The position numbers and the translations under genes were made by a program. The notes below the pieces were generated by a model, which saw nothing but the letters and a program-made list of their open reading frames with translations, searched no databases and had not been told where the DNA came from. A stretch of 64,000 nucleotides of DNA from an uncultured Poribacteria bacterium (GTDB lineage: Bacteria; Poribacteria; WGA-4E; WGA-3G), in NCBI GenBank assembly GCA_951828385.1, contig OX639973.1, forward strand, positions 3,711,200 to 3,775,199, read 5' to 3'. Positions 37,360-46,420 of this stretch are shown in pieces (position 1 is the stretch's first letter; each line of letters opens with the position of its first letter).

Positions 37360-38133
37360 GTGATACGTTTTTTGACAATTCTGTTTATACCGCTTCTCTG
37401 TGTGGCAATGGTAGGTTGTTTTCCGCCGCCTGACCTTACCACCCCGCCACCGATAAGTGAAGCGAAGCGCATTGTAATCACCCCACTCTACGCTGAGGCA
37501 GGCGCGGCAGAAGAGGTAAGCAAGTTAGGTGGAAGAATTAGCGTAAATCTTGCAACCCGCCTCGAGATCATATTCAAGAATGCAGAGTGGGTTTATGACC
37601 GTTCAAGCAAACTTAAACCTATTGACGACAAACTCACAGAATTGGGGTTAACGTTGGCGCAGGTTTATGAAGACCCGGCTTTGGCAGCGAAACTCGGACA
37701 GGCACTTGAGGCGGATATGGTTATCGTCGGGATGGTTGAAAAGCCGAGTCTCACTCGGCGGGACGATAACCAACATCTCATGAAACAAGGGAGACAAGGC
37801 GGAATTTCCGGTACATCCACTTACATTCGTACCCGTCTGACCGCGATTGGTCGTACCCGCGTTAAAGTCATTGATACAGATTCCAGTGAGATTATTTTTA
37901 ATAGCCGCATCCGGTCATACCTCAAGTACTGGTACGCCTATCAGACCCAGATGAGCGAACAGCAAATCTATAAGACTGATGAGGAGAGACTTGCCGATTT
38001 GGGGAAATATCTCCCGCTCAGGATCGCTTATAGCCTCCATCCAACTGGATTAAAATTGGAACCCGAAGAGCAGATTCTGCTTAAACCGGATATCGAACTA
38101 AAAGGGACCGGCGGTATCGTCGAATTTAATTAG
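37360..38133 (+). CDS. Lipoprotein of unknown function
   Basis: A 257-residue protein starting with GTG at 37360. The signal (FLTILFIPLLCVAMVGC) ends in a lipobox with Cys20. The mature domain reads RIVITPLYAEAGAAEEVSKLGGRISVN early and then VIVGMVEKPS and TRVKVIDTDSSEIIFNSRI, which resembles the CsgG/FlgO-like or LptE-type beta-alpha fold of periplasmic lipoproteins, though this is only a guess. The segment EKPSLTRRDD is encoded by a palindromic element (37744-37758). It follows the structured leader candidate and ends before a strong bidirectional terminator. Confidence 0.65.
   Translation: MIRFLTILFIPLLCVAMVGCFPPPDLTTPPPISEAKRIVITPLYAEAGAAEEVSKLGGRISVNLATRLEIIFKNAEWVYDRSSKLKPIDDKLTELGLTLAQVYEDPALAAKLGQALEADMVIVGMVEKPSLTRRDDNQHLMKQGRQGGISGTSTYIRTRLTAIGRTRVKVIDTDSSEIIFNSRIRSYLKYWYAYQTQMSEQQIYKTDEERLADLGKYLPLRIAYSLHPTGLKLEPEEQILLKPDIELKGTGGIVEFN
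37744..37758. repeat. In-frame palindromic element, family C
   Basis: CCGAGT-CTC-ACTCGG, a perfect 6-bp palindrome, translated in the lipoprotein (PSLTR). It resembles the CGAGT-CCG-ACTCG core at 7911 in the SprA-like gene. Confidence 0.5.
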
Positions 38134-38175
38134 GGTGTATCGGCGCGGTCTGTAACCAAATGAATTATGTCAAAC

Positions 38176-38203
38176 AATAGGCGCGGCTACTCCCGCGCCT
38201 ATT
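38176..38203. terminator. Bidirectional intrinsic terminator
   Basis: AATAGGCGCGG-CTACTC-CCGCGCCTATT: an 11-bp GC-rich stem with AT-rich flanks on both sides, exactly between two convergent genes (stops at 38133 and 38204). Confidence 0.8.
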
Positions 38204-38677
38204 TTATGACGGTGAGAAATTCACGAAATAATTTTCGAGTTGATGCGTGTATGCTTCACCGTACTTCAGAAGATCCTGGGAGACATCGTACAGTTCGGAG
38301 GGCGTGAGCTCTTGATAAGGGTTGATGATGTTTTCATAGTAACTGAGGGCTTTCACGAAAAAATCCAGCGTCTTTTTATCAATCGCGTTGTTTTGGTGGA
38401 GTGTAAGAAAACTGTGATGTTTTTGTTGAGGTGGCGTTTGTCCCTTAAATTCAATGATAACATTGTTGATATCCACGGCGCGTTGGATAATCATGAGGAA
38501 GCAGCTTTTAACATAGGAATGTGTAATTCTGTCCCCGTCAATATACGCTTCTTGACTCGCTGGCAGCCCGTTCTGTAGCTGCTCAAAGCATTCGTTTATA
38601 GATTCCAACTTCGCTTTCACAGGATTGAATCGACGAGATGCTGATTTCTTCGGCGTACTTGTGTTTTTTTTTGCCAT
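38204..38677 (-). CDS. HepT/DUF86-like protein, degenerate and without partner
   Basis: A 157-residue protein with AGAGGAAAAC just before the ATG. After a Lys/Ser-rich N-terminus, IIQRAVDINNVIIEFKGQTPPQ, then LTLHQNNAIDKKTLDFFVKALSYYENI echo the helical HepT/DUF86 toxin-family core. The catalytic R-x4-H(Y) segment of HepT RNases is replaced by YYENIINPY, so nuclease activity is doubtful. No MntA nucleotidyltransferase antitoxin is next to it. It may have taken another role, or the resemblance may be shallow. Convergent with the lipoprotein gene across a terminator. Confidence 0.55.
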   Translation of the reverse strand: MAKKNTSTPKKSASRRFNPVKAKLESINECFEQLQNGLPASQEAYIDGDRITHSYVKSCFLMIIQRAVDINNVIIEFKGQTPPQQKHHSFLTLHQNNAIDKKTLDFFVKALSYYENIINPYQELTPSELYDVSQDLLKYGEAYTHQLENYFVNFSPS

Positions 38678-38858
38678 TTTGTTTTCCTCTTTTCAGTTAA
38701 ATTTTGTTCTTTTGTATGCTATCCTATGCATTTAGACGTTAATACACCTAAAAAGTTGTAATCTGTTTCTTTTTTCTTCAAAACTGTTGCTTCTGCAAAA
38801 ATTATTCTGGATTCACTCCTGCATTCTCTAACACTAAATTAAACAACTTCTCTTAAAC

Positions 38859-38887
38859 TTGGTATAACATTTTAAATATGTTAGAAT
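38859..38887 (+). promoter_or_regulatory. Sigma-70-type promoter for the quinone oxidoreductase
   Basis: TTGGTA (38859-38864), 17-nt spacer, TAGAAT (38882-38887), 43 nt before the start codon. Same -10 as the promoter in front of leuS. Confidence 0.6.
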
Positions 38888-38929
38888 TGAGAGCGTATGA
38901 ATAAACACTCAAAAACAAAAGTGGGGTAA

Positions 38930-39913
38930 ATGGTGAAAGCGATTATCAGAACAGGCGATGGGGGCCCCGAAGTGCTACAATTAGGCGAAGTCCCGGCGCC
39001 CCAACCGACTGAAACACAGCTTGTGGTGGATGTTCATGCCACCGCTTTAAATCGTGCCGACATGATTCAGCGGCGCGGTGGGTATCCACCACCGCCGGGG
39101 GAATCCGAGATACTCGGCTTAGAAATTGCTGGCACCGTTTCAGCGATGGGCAGTGCTGTAGAGGGCGTAACCCAAGGCGATCGCGTTTTTGGACTTGTCG
39201 GTGGTGGCGGTTACGCGAAGCAGGCTGTCATTGATTACCGTATGGCAATGCCGATACCTGACGAGTGGCGTTTTGAGCAAGCTGCCGCGGTGCCTGAGGT
39301 GTTTTTTACAGCAAACGAAAACATCTTCACTTTGGGCGAATTATCGGCTGGCGAAACAATTCTAATTCATGCTGGTGGAAGTGGTGTCGGCAGTGCGGGT
39401 GTTCAAATATCTCACCATGCGGGTGCTAATGTTTTTGTCACTGCGGGAACATCGGAAAAGATTGAAAAATGCAAGGCACTCGGAGCCGTAGAGGGCATCA
39501 ACTACAAAACAACCGATTTTGTTACTGAAATTACACGTTTGACGGATGGACAAGGTGTTGATGTCGTCTTAGATTTTATTGGAGCTCCCTATCTTGAGCG
39601 GAACCTTTCTATACTCAAAACAAAAGGGAGACTCTTACAAGTCGGGTTAATCGGCGGCGCGACGACAGAAATTAATCTCGGTACAGTGATGCGCAATCGT
39701 CTCAAGATCATCGGTTCGGTCATGCGACCACAATCTATTGCGGAAAAAATCGCTATCACACAACGTTTTGTTGAGCGATGGTTACCAGAATTAAAACGGG
39801 GTACACTTCAACCTGTTATTGATACTGTTTTTCCGTTAGCAGAAGCGCGACAAGCGCATGAATATATGGAAGCAAATCGCAATTTCGGTAAAATCCTTCT
39901 GAAAGTCAGATAG
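38930..39913 (+). CDS. NADPH:quinone oxidoreductase (zinc-free MDR, PIG3-like)
   Basis: A 327-residue medium-chain dehydrogenase/reductase. The N-terminus (KAIIRTGDGGPEVLQLGEVP, ALNRADMIQRRGGYPPP) and LGLEIAGTV match the TP53I3/PIG3 quinone oxidoreductase branch. The Rossmann glycines are in HAGGSGVGSAGVQ. Zinc-binding cysteines of the alcohol dehydrogenases are missing, as expected for this branch. These enzymes reduce quinones with NADPH and act in the cytoplasm. It stands alone, with its own promoter, between the HepT-like orphan and the PorU-like gene. Confidence 0.88.
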   Translation: MVKAIIRTGDGGPEVLQLGEVPAPQPTETQLVVDVHATALNRADMIQRRGGYPPPPGESEILGLEIAGTVSAMGSAVEGVTQGDRVFGLVGGGGYAKQAVIDYRMAMPIPDEWRFEQAAAVPEVFFTANENIFTLGELSAGETILIHAGGSGVGSAGVQISHHAGANVFVTAGTSEKIEKCKALGAVEGINYKTTDFVTEITRLTDGQGVDVVLDFIGAPYLERNLSILKTKGRLLQVGLIGGATTEINLGTVMRNRLKIIGSVMRPQSIAEKIAITQRFVERWLPELKRGTLQPVIDTVFPLAEARQAHEYMEANRNFGKILLKVR

Positions 39914-40007
39914 GAAAAAAATGAAGAAACTACCTCTGACAAAACACATATAGTTAATACACAAGATTTTCGCTGTCAAAGTTACGACGTCTGACAACCC
40001 CTAAAAA

Positions 40008-43000
40008 ATGCAATTATTCTCAAAAAACACCAAAGAGAAGAACAAACCGGTGCGCACCAGATTGTGGCTTAGTAGGAACTGGGTAACCCAGTCTCTACGT
40101 TGCCTCCCTGTTCTCTTCCTTTTTTTATCGTCTTTCAGCGTATCTGCGCGTGTCACGCAATCTACATCAGCGGAAGGCATCACGCTTCAGTTCACCTTAC
40201 CTGAACTCACTATCTCTGAAGCAGTCCGAGACAATGTCCGTTATCACGAGGCACATTACGCCGACTGTCACTTCACCACTGAACCCGGTAATCCGAAAAT
40301 TCCTGTCACGCGCCTGATGCTCGGTATACCCGCGACGGCTACAATTGAGGCGGTTGATGTTTCGGCTGCGCCCGCCGAGACCCGCTCTGGTGTGCGTCTT
40401 GTGCCTGTCTCAATTTTCGATGTACAGGAATCCAACTCGCAGCACTCAGCATCGCAACGTTGGGTGGAGCGTGGGAGTGCATATCAGTCAAATACCGGAA
40501 ACCGTTCATATCCGGGACTCCCGCTTGCGCGTGTTGTCAGAGAGGGTTATATTCGCAGTCAACGTGTCATCGCATTGGCGTTATATCCTGTCCAGTATTT
40601 CCCAAAAACTCGACAGTTGCGCCTGTATTCCCGTTTCACAGTGAACATCCGTTTTTCCTATAGTCATCAGTCATCAGTTAACAGTTTTCAGTTAAGAGGT
40701 AGTTTGTCTGAATCAGAGTCCTCTTTAACTAATAACCAACAACCGACAACTAACAACTCTTTGGAATCAGAGGCTTTTGAACGCGCCTTCTCGCATCAAC
40801 TCTTAAATGCGCAGCAAGCCGCTCAGTTTCGGGCACCGCGCCCACCCGTGCCAGCGGCACCGACACTTGTTTCTAACGGCGGCGATGGAAATCCACGCTA
40901 CAAGTTGTTCGTCAGAGAGACTGGTATCTATGCCGTAACAGCAGAATCCCTCGCGCGCGATTCGGGGGTGGAACTCACCGGCATAAACCCAGCAAGGTTT
41001 CGCGTAACGCAAGGAAACACAGATATTCCTATCTACATCACCGGTGCAGAAGACAGACGGTTCGATCCGGGAGATGCTATCTTTTTTCTTGGACATAAGC
41101 CGAAAAATCCGTATAGCCGTTGGAATATCTATTGGCTAACACTTGACGACAGTCGCATCCGTACGCGGGTCCCCCAGCCGGATGCCAGTCCAACGGACCC
41201 AACGGCGACGCAAGTTCCCACTTTTCGCTCTAAGGTGAGTTTTGAAGAGGATTACCTAACAAATAACCTTGAATTTGTCTACAGCGACGATCAACACAAA
41301 TGGTTTGCGGAAAATGATTTCTGGTACTGGGACGGTATCAAGAATGGGGGCGATGCCGCCGAAATGCGTCTTGAATTTCCGTTGTATGATGTCGCAAAAA
41401 GTTTCGATCCGTCACATATCTCCGTTGACTTGCAGGGCGGTACACCGGTTCCACATCAGATTTTAGTCTCCGTCAACGGTGTCCGCATTGAAGTCGCCGC
41501 GTGGGACCAACAAGATACACTCACTGTTGAAAGGTTCTTACGGACTTGGGATATACTCAAGGATAACACGAGAGGCGAGATGAACGTCTTATCTCTCGCA
41601 CGCATTGATGATAATGTTGACGAAGATACCACTCGCTATCCATATCATGTCTATCTGAATCGTTTTTCTGTCGAGTACACCCGTCTCTTCCGCACCGTTG
41701 CAGATGAACTGTGGTTCAGATCGCCTACCGAAGATGATACCTCACGCACGCGGCCGCCAGGCGGACGTAAACTCCAATACAAAATTGAGGCCTTTCGAGA
41801 TCCTGGTATTCATATATTTGAAACAGATGGCACATACCTCACTGCTCGAATGCGGGGTGTTACAATAGAACCAGATATAACACGTACAGAGACATATAAC
41901 GCACTTTTTCAAGTGCTTGATACCCGCAGTACACAGTTTATCGCAGTCTCTGATAGCGCATTGCGGCAGCCGGAACGCATTGAAATCGTCGAATCCACAG
42001 ATTTAGCGACTGCGCCACACGGTGCAGATTATGTGGTTATAACACATCGCAAATACCTTGCTGCAGCAGAGCGGTTAGCCGGATGGCGTGGAACATCTGG
42101 CGGCGGCGGATACCGAACCAAAGTCGTAACAACTGACGATATCTACAACACTTACAGTGATGGTGGTGTCAGCCCAAAAGCGATCAAAGATTTTTTGACG
42201 CACGCGTATCAAGCTTGGACACCCCCCGCACCCACTTACGTTGTCCTCTTTGGCGACGGCACCTACGATTTTCGCGGTGTTGATACCAAAATTCACGCTG
42301 AACCCCCAGAACTTGATGGTTACATTCCGACACACTACATCCGAACCGATTCCTTCGGACGAACCGCGTCAGATCATTGGTATGTTACCGTCTCCGGACA
42401 CGATGAATTCACCGACATGTATATTGGCAGACTCAGCGTTGAAACCGTTAACCAAGCTGAGGCGGTTGTTGATAAAATTTTGGCTTACGAGCAGGCACCA
42501 CCCAATGGGGACTGGCGACGGAAGATTATTTCTGTCGCTGACGATGATGTCAGCAACTCTGGAGATTTTATCTTCAGGAAAAGTCTTGATGAGATAGCGA
42601 AGGACCATACCCGCTTAGGTTACGAAACAGTCGAAATTTTCCTTGAAGATATTACCGACACGGTTGAGGCAAAACCTGATGAGTTTCCAGGGCTCCACCC
42701 GCAACGCGTCGCTAAGGATATGGTCATTGAATCACTTGGAGAGGGGGCTGTGCTCGCACAGTATGCCGGACACGGCGGGAACACTGTCTGGGCGCACGAA
42801 ATCATTTTTGACAATGTATCTGTTGATCAGGTGGAGGAAACTGACAAGATTCCTTTCATGTTAGTCCTGAGTTGTTACAACGGTTATTTTGATAAACCGG
42901 GTGAACCGAGCATGGCAGAAAAGTTGTTGCGCAAAGAAAGAGGCGGAATCATCGGTATGTTGAGTGCGACACGCCTCACTTACGCCAGCGGCAACGATGC

Positions 43001-46000
43001 ACTGAATCGTATCATCTTTGATATGATCTTTAAACGGAATGTGCGACAACTCGGCCCATTAAGTTTTGACTCAAAGGTTGAACTTTTGATGACGGAAGGC
43101 ACCGGACAGATTGATGTGATGATGGAATACACCCTGTTTGGGGATCCAGCCCTACAGATCGCTATCGCGAATGGCGAGATTCAGCCTGCTATTGAAACAA
43201 AAACTGTTGCCCCAGGAGATACACTCCGAATCGCACCCGGATACATTCAGACTGCCACTTACGATGCACTGCGCCGAACGAAACGGTTTGTTAAGGACAC
43301 CAGCTTTAACGGAACCCTTACTGTCAAAGCACTATTTCCAGGTAAGACGGCTGTTTCCCAAGGTGTCGCGGGTCCCGTTGAATACTACACCGGTGATGTG
43401 CCTTTGACAGAAACGGTTGCTGTGAGCAGCGGTGCTTATCCGGCTGTGACTTTCACCGTTCCAAAAAACATTGCCAGTGGAGACGCGCATGTTGAGTACT
43501 ATGCACAAAGCAACACAACTGTCGCAGTCGGTGGCGACGGTTTTACGGTCAATGTCCCCAAGATTCTTGATATCCGCCCCGAATTAGTCGGCGACGACAA
43601 GTTTCGTATCTCTGTTCAGGTTTCTGATGAAAAAGAAGAATCACTCTTAGTGCTCTTGGAGTGGCGCAATTTACAGGCGCGCCAGTGGGAAACAGTGGCG
43701 CTTATTCCGGGAGACCCGCTTGCTACTGAGGGGACGAACAAGGATGGTTGGTGGACAACGCCTGAACCACTAAATGCTCCAACAGACGGTTCCGCCGTCC
43801 GATACGAGATTAAAGTCACGGATTCAGATGGCAATATGACGAAAAGCGATAGACTTGAGTATTATCCCTACGCCTATCCGAATCTCTCCGTTGTACAGGT
43901 AGACAGAGAGGATGTTATTGGGTACAGCTACAATTCCGATAAAAAGCAGTGGTATCTATCGGCGGACGTGCAGGTAGAAGGACCAAAAGTACAGGTCCCT
44001 ATAGAGGTGGTTTTTTTTAGCGGTAATCCGGATGTTGACGAAGATATGCTTGTTGATAGCGATGCCAAACCGATCGGAACTGCTCGAATTAGACCTGAAG
44101 ACTGGATACAGCGCACACCGTTAGCCGTAGGGGAAACCGGGTTACCCAGCCCCTCCGAAGGGGCATCTACATGGAAAGATGTCTATGAACCCGACCCACT
44201 GAATACTTTGCCGATCGCAACTGCAACTTTAAATTTGACAGATCCGTTGCCGCTCGGCACACACGACATATTTGTTTATGTTGATGCGACGAACACTGAA
44301 GCGGATCAGCCCGGTGAAGTCCTTGAAAACGAGGAAGAGGATAATATCGCTTACCGACGGATGTCTGTGAATATGGGTGTGATCGGCACTGCTGCACGTC
44401 AAATTATCAGTTTGGACAGGAATTGTGTTGTCACTGCACCGCCCGGCGTATTTCAGGACGCGGAAACCGTGCTTTCAATTCGTTCTTTGGATAAACAGAG
44501 GTTCGCTACGATAGGAACAAGTTCATCTGATACATCTATCAGTCCTATTACCGATGTGTCTAAACGTGCGCCACTGCCAGGGAAGGTCGCGTATGGTTAC
44601 GAATTGGAAACCCTCAGCAGTCAGAAGCCAGAAGTCGATGGTTTCCAACAACCGACAGACCTTCTTCTTGCTTCCCCTGTGGCAATTGACTTAAACTTTG
44701 ATTTCGGGATTCTGAGTGCCCAGCTCGCCGAAGAATTGTTAGGAAGTTCGGAAGAAGTAACCGATGAATTGGCGGTCGCATCCACGATTGATACCGCAGT
44801 TATCGCTCGCGCACGTGAGATGGGTGTCTATCTGTTTAGCGCAACGCTCGGAAACTGGATAAAACTCCCCTCTCAGCAGCTGACCGATGCTACAGGCGCG
44901 TTACAGAAACGCATACATGTGACAAACGTGAGTGAGGAAAACGTTGGCATCTCTCGGCTCAACGATGTCCGGGTCCAACCCGAAGGCACACGGACTGGCA
45001 GGTACGTCCTCTTTTTTACAGGCCCCCAAACCTATCGACTCTTGCTCGCACCTTCCGGCGATGACTCACGGGACCTTGGGGCGTTGGAAGTTATTTCGCC
45101 AGCAGAGCAGTTGATCAGTTTCAATTTAGATTATCCGAACTGGCGGCACGGTCTCGCCTTTGACATGCAACAAGACTTTGAACAACCTTTGAGGTTTGGC
45201 GATATCTGGGCATTCAATATTATTTCCTTCAATCAACCCTTGGAAGACGCAACGAACGCCAATGATCCCTCGCAACAAGAATTACGCTGGTCCCCATCTG
45301 GATTCAGAGATACCAATCAAGGCAGCGGTGCTATGAATTACATTGAACTTTCACCGGATACGGCGATACCTGAAGACCGGTGGATTGTCTTTTTCCTGAC
45401 AGATACCGAGTTCCAAGTTGAAGGTGAAAGAACGGGGGTCTTGCACTCCCGATCCGATAATATGCCCCTCCGAGGAACCGTCGGACAGCCGTTTTTCTAC
45501 GAACCTTACGGTTTACGTTTTCAACTTACACAAGGGGAAACTCCTTTCGTCCCTGGGGATAGGTTTCGTTTTGAAACCCGACCGATCGGTATCATTCGGG
45601 CAACAACCGACAGGCTGGGACCCATCACGCTCATATACAGCGACGATACTGTGCCACCAGATATCCAACTCACTATTGGTAACCAGCAGCACTTCGTGCC
45701 GGGAGATGCAACAGACCCCGAACCACTTATCGGCGCGACGCTAACCGACGTAAGTGGGATTGATTACCTGACACGACCCTTGCTGTTAGAGTTGGGGAGA
45801 GTCTCCGGAGAGTATGAACGTATCGCACCAGAGGCGTATCAATTGGCGTATCATCCCGGTTCTAACCAACTCGTTTTGACATATCCGTCGCCGGAACTTG
45901 AACCCCGGGAGTACGAACTCCGCTTGACGGCGAGCGATGTACATGGGAATACTGACACAAAACGCACTACATTTCGAGTTCACGACGACTTGCAGCTGCT

Positions 46001-46283
46001 ATCGTTTTTGAACTATCCAAACCCATTTCCGCGTAAAACCACGATCACGTGTGAACTAACGGCACCTGCTGACTCGCTTGATGTGAAAATCTATACGTTG
46101 AGCGGAAGGTTGATTCGGGAACTCTCTATCCCAGCGACACCGGGATTCGTGATGGCGGAATGGGATGGTAGGGATGCCGATGGGGTCGAAGTCGCAAATG
46201 GTGTTTACTACGCCAAACTCAAAATCCAACGTGAAGGTGAAAAAGACATTACCGAGATACTCAAAATGATGAAATTGCGTTAA
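40008..46283 (+). CDS. PorU-like C25 (gingipain-type) peptidase with sorting domain
   Basis: A 2091-residue secreted protein. A long Lys/Arg n-region and the core LPVLFLFLSSFSVSA form the signal peptide. A C25 caspase-like domain holds catalytic His922 (YAGHGG) and Cys956 (LVLSCYNG), spaced like gingipain and PorU. The C-terminus (LNYPNPFPRKTTI, YTLSGRLIREL, EWDGRDADGVEVANGVYYAKL) is an FlgD-like fold of the type IX C-terminal signal class. Bacteroidota PorU is the sortase that removes such signals and attaches cargo; because the PorV-like gene follows, this is the best name, although a secreted gingipain-like peptidase is possible. Three palindromic/repeat elements are translated within it, one in the signal peptide n-region (40072-40098) and one tract at 40661-40763. 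Confidence 0.8.
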   Translation: MQLFSKNTKEKNKPVRTRLWLSRNWVTQSLRCLPVLFLFLSSFSVSARVTQSTSAEGITLQFTLPELTISEAVRDNVRYHEAHYADCHFTTEPGNPKIPVTRLMLGIPATATIEAVDVSAAPAETRSGVRLVPVSIFDVQESNSQHSASQRWVERGSAYQSNTGNRSYPGLPLARVVREGYIRSQRVIALALYPVQYFPKTRQLRLYSRFTVNIRFSYSHQSSVNSFQLRGSLSESESSLTNNQQPTTNNSLESEAFERAFSHQLLNAQQAAQFRAPRPPVPAAPTLVSNGGDGNPRYKLFVRETGIYAVTAESLARDSGVELTGINPARFRVTQGNTDIPIYITGAEDRRFDPGDAIFFLGHKPKNPYSRWNIYWLTLDDSRIRTRVPQPDASPTDPTATQVPTFRSKVSFEEDYLTNNLEFVYSDDQHKWFAENDFWYWDGIKNGGDAAEMRLEFPLYDVAKSFDPSHISVDLQGGTPVPHQILVSVNGVRIEVAAWDQQDTLTVERFLRTWDILKDNTRGEMNVLSLARIDDNVDEDTTRYPYHVYLNRFSVEYTRLFRTVADELWFRSPTEDDTSRTRPPGGRKLQYKIEAFRDPGIHIFETDGTYLTARMRGVTIEPDITRTETYNALFQVLDTRSTQFIAVSDSALRQPERIEIVESTDLATAPHGADYVVITHRKYLAAAERLAGWRGTSGGGGYRTKVVTTDDIYNTYSDGGVSPKAIKDFLTHAYQAWTPPAPTYVVLFGDGTYDFRGVDTKIHAEPPELDGYIPTHYIRTDSFGRTASDHWYVTVSGHDEFTDMYIGRLSVETVNQAEAVVDKILAYEQAPPNGDWRRKIISVADDDVSNSGDFIFRKSLDEIAKDHTRLGYETVEIFLEDITDTVEAKPDEFPGLHPQRVAKDMVIESLGEGAVLAQYAGHGGNTVWAHEIIFDNVSVDQVEETDKIPFMLVLSCYNGYFDKPGEPSMAEKLLRKERGGIIGMLSATRLTYASGNDALNRIIFDMIFKRNVRQLGPLSFDSKVELLMTEGTGQIDVMMEYTLFGDPALQIAIANGEIQPAIETKTVAPGDTLRIAPGYIQTATYDALRRTKRFVKDTSFNGTLTVKALFPGKTAVSQGVAGPVEYYTGDVPLTETVAVSSGAYPAVTFTVPKNIASGDAHVEYYAQSNTTVAVGGDGFTVNVPKILDIRPELVGDDKFRISVQVSDEKEESLLVLLEWRNLQARQWETVALIPGDPLATEGTNKDGWWTTPEPLNAPTDGSAVRYEIKVTDSDGNMTKSDRLEYYPYAYPNLSVVQVDREDVIGYSYNSDKKQWYLSADVQVEGPKVQVPIEVVFFSGNPDVDEDMLVDSDAKPIGTARIRPEDWIQRTPLAVGETGLPSPSEGASTWKDVYEPDPLNTLPIATATLNLTDPLPLGTHDIFVYVDATNTEADQPGEVLENEEEDNIAYRRMSVNMGVIGTAARQIISLDRNCVVTAPPGVFQDAETVLSIRSLDKQRFATIGTSSSDTSISPITDVSKRAPLPGKVAYGYELETLSSQKPEVDGFQQPTDLLLASPVAIDLNFDFGILSAQLAEELLGSSEEVTDELAVASTIDTAVIARAREMGVYLFSATLGNWIKLPSQQLTDATGALQKRIHVTNVSEENVGISRLNDVRVQPEGTRTGRYVLFFTGPQTYRLLLAPSGDDSRDLGALEVISPAEQLISFNLDYPNWRHGLAFDMQQDFEQPLRFGDIWAFNIISFNQPLEDATNANDPSQQELRWSPSGFRDTNQGSGAMNYIELSPDTAIPEDRWIVFFLTDTEFQVEGERTGVLHSRSDNMPLRGTVGQPFFYEPYGLRFQLTQGETPFVPGDRFRFETRPIGIIRATTDRLGPITLIYSDDTVPPDIQLTIGNQQHFVPGDATDPEPLIGATLTDVSGIDYLTRPLLLELGRVSGEYERIAPEAYQLAYHPGSNQLVLTYPSPELEPREYELRLTASDVHGNTDTKRTTFRVHDDLQLLSFLNYPNPFPRKTTITCELTAPADSLDVKIYTLSGRLIRELSIPATPGFVMAEWDGRDADGVEVANGVYYAKLKIQREGEKDITEILKMMKLR
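40072..40098. repeat. In-frame palindromic element in the signal peptide (family B)
   Basis: GTAGGAACTGGGTAACCCAG followed by TCTCTAC, 27 nt, translated as SRNWVTQSLR in the n-region of the PorU-like signal peptide. Confidence 0.75.
40661..40763. repeat. In-frame TCAGTTA/AACTAA-type hairpin inside the PorU-like gene
   Basis: CAGTCATCAGTTAACAG and TTTTCAGTTAAGAGG on the left, CTCTTTAACTAATAACC and CAACAACCGACAACTAAC on the right: the same unit as the intergenic hairpins, here translated as a Ser/Asn/Gln-rich insert (NSFQLRGSLSESESSL). Confidence 0.7.
44127..44160. repeat. In-frame palindromic element, family B variant
   Basis: GTAGGGGAAACCGGGTTACC then CAGCCCCTCC, a diverged copy read in another frame (GETGLPSPSEG). 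It shows that the element is tolerated in more than one frame. Confidence 0.6.
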
Positions 46284-46418
46284 TGGTTGTCAGTTGTCGG
46301 TTATCAGTTTTCAGTTAATCTCTTGTGGCAGAAAAATATGTTATTTCTATCACAACAAACCTCTTAACTGACAACTGAGTACTGGAAACTGAAAACTAAA
46401 AACTGAAAGCCGAGAGTC
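46284..46418. repeat. Intergenic TCAGTT/AACTGA-type hairpin before the PorV-like gene
   Basis: TCAGTTGTCGGTTATCAG and TTTTCAGTTAATCTCTT on the left, AACCTCTTAACTGACAACTG and GGAAACTGAAAACTAAAAAC on the right. It fills the gap and ends a few nt before the start codon. Confidence 0.65.
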
Positions 46419-46420
46419 GA

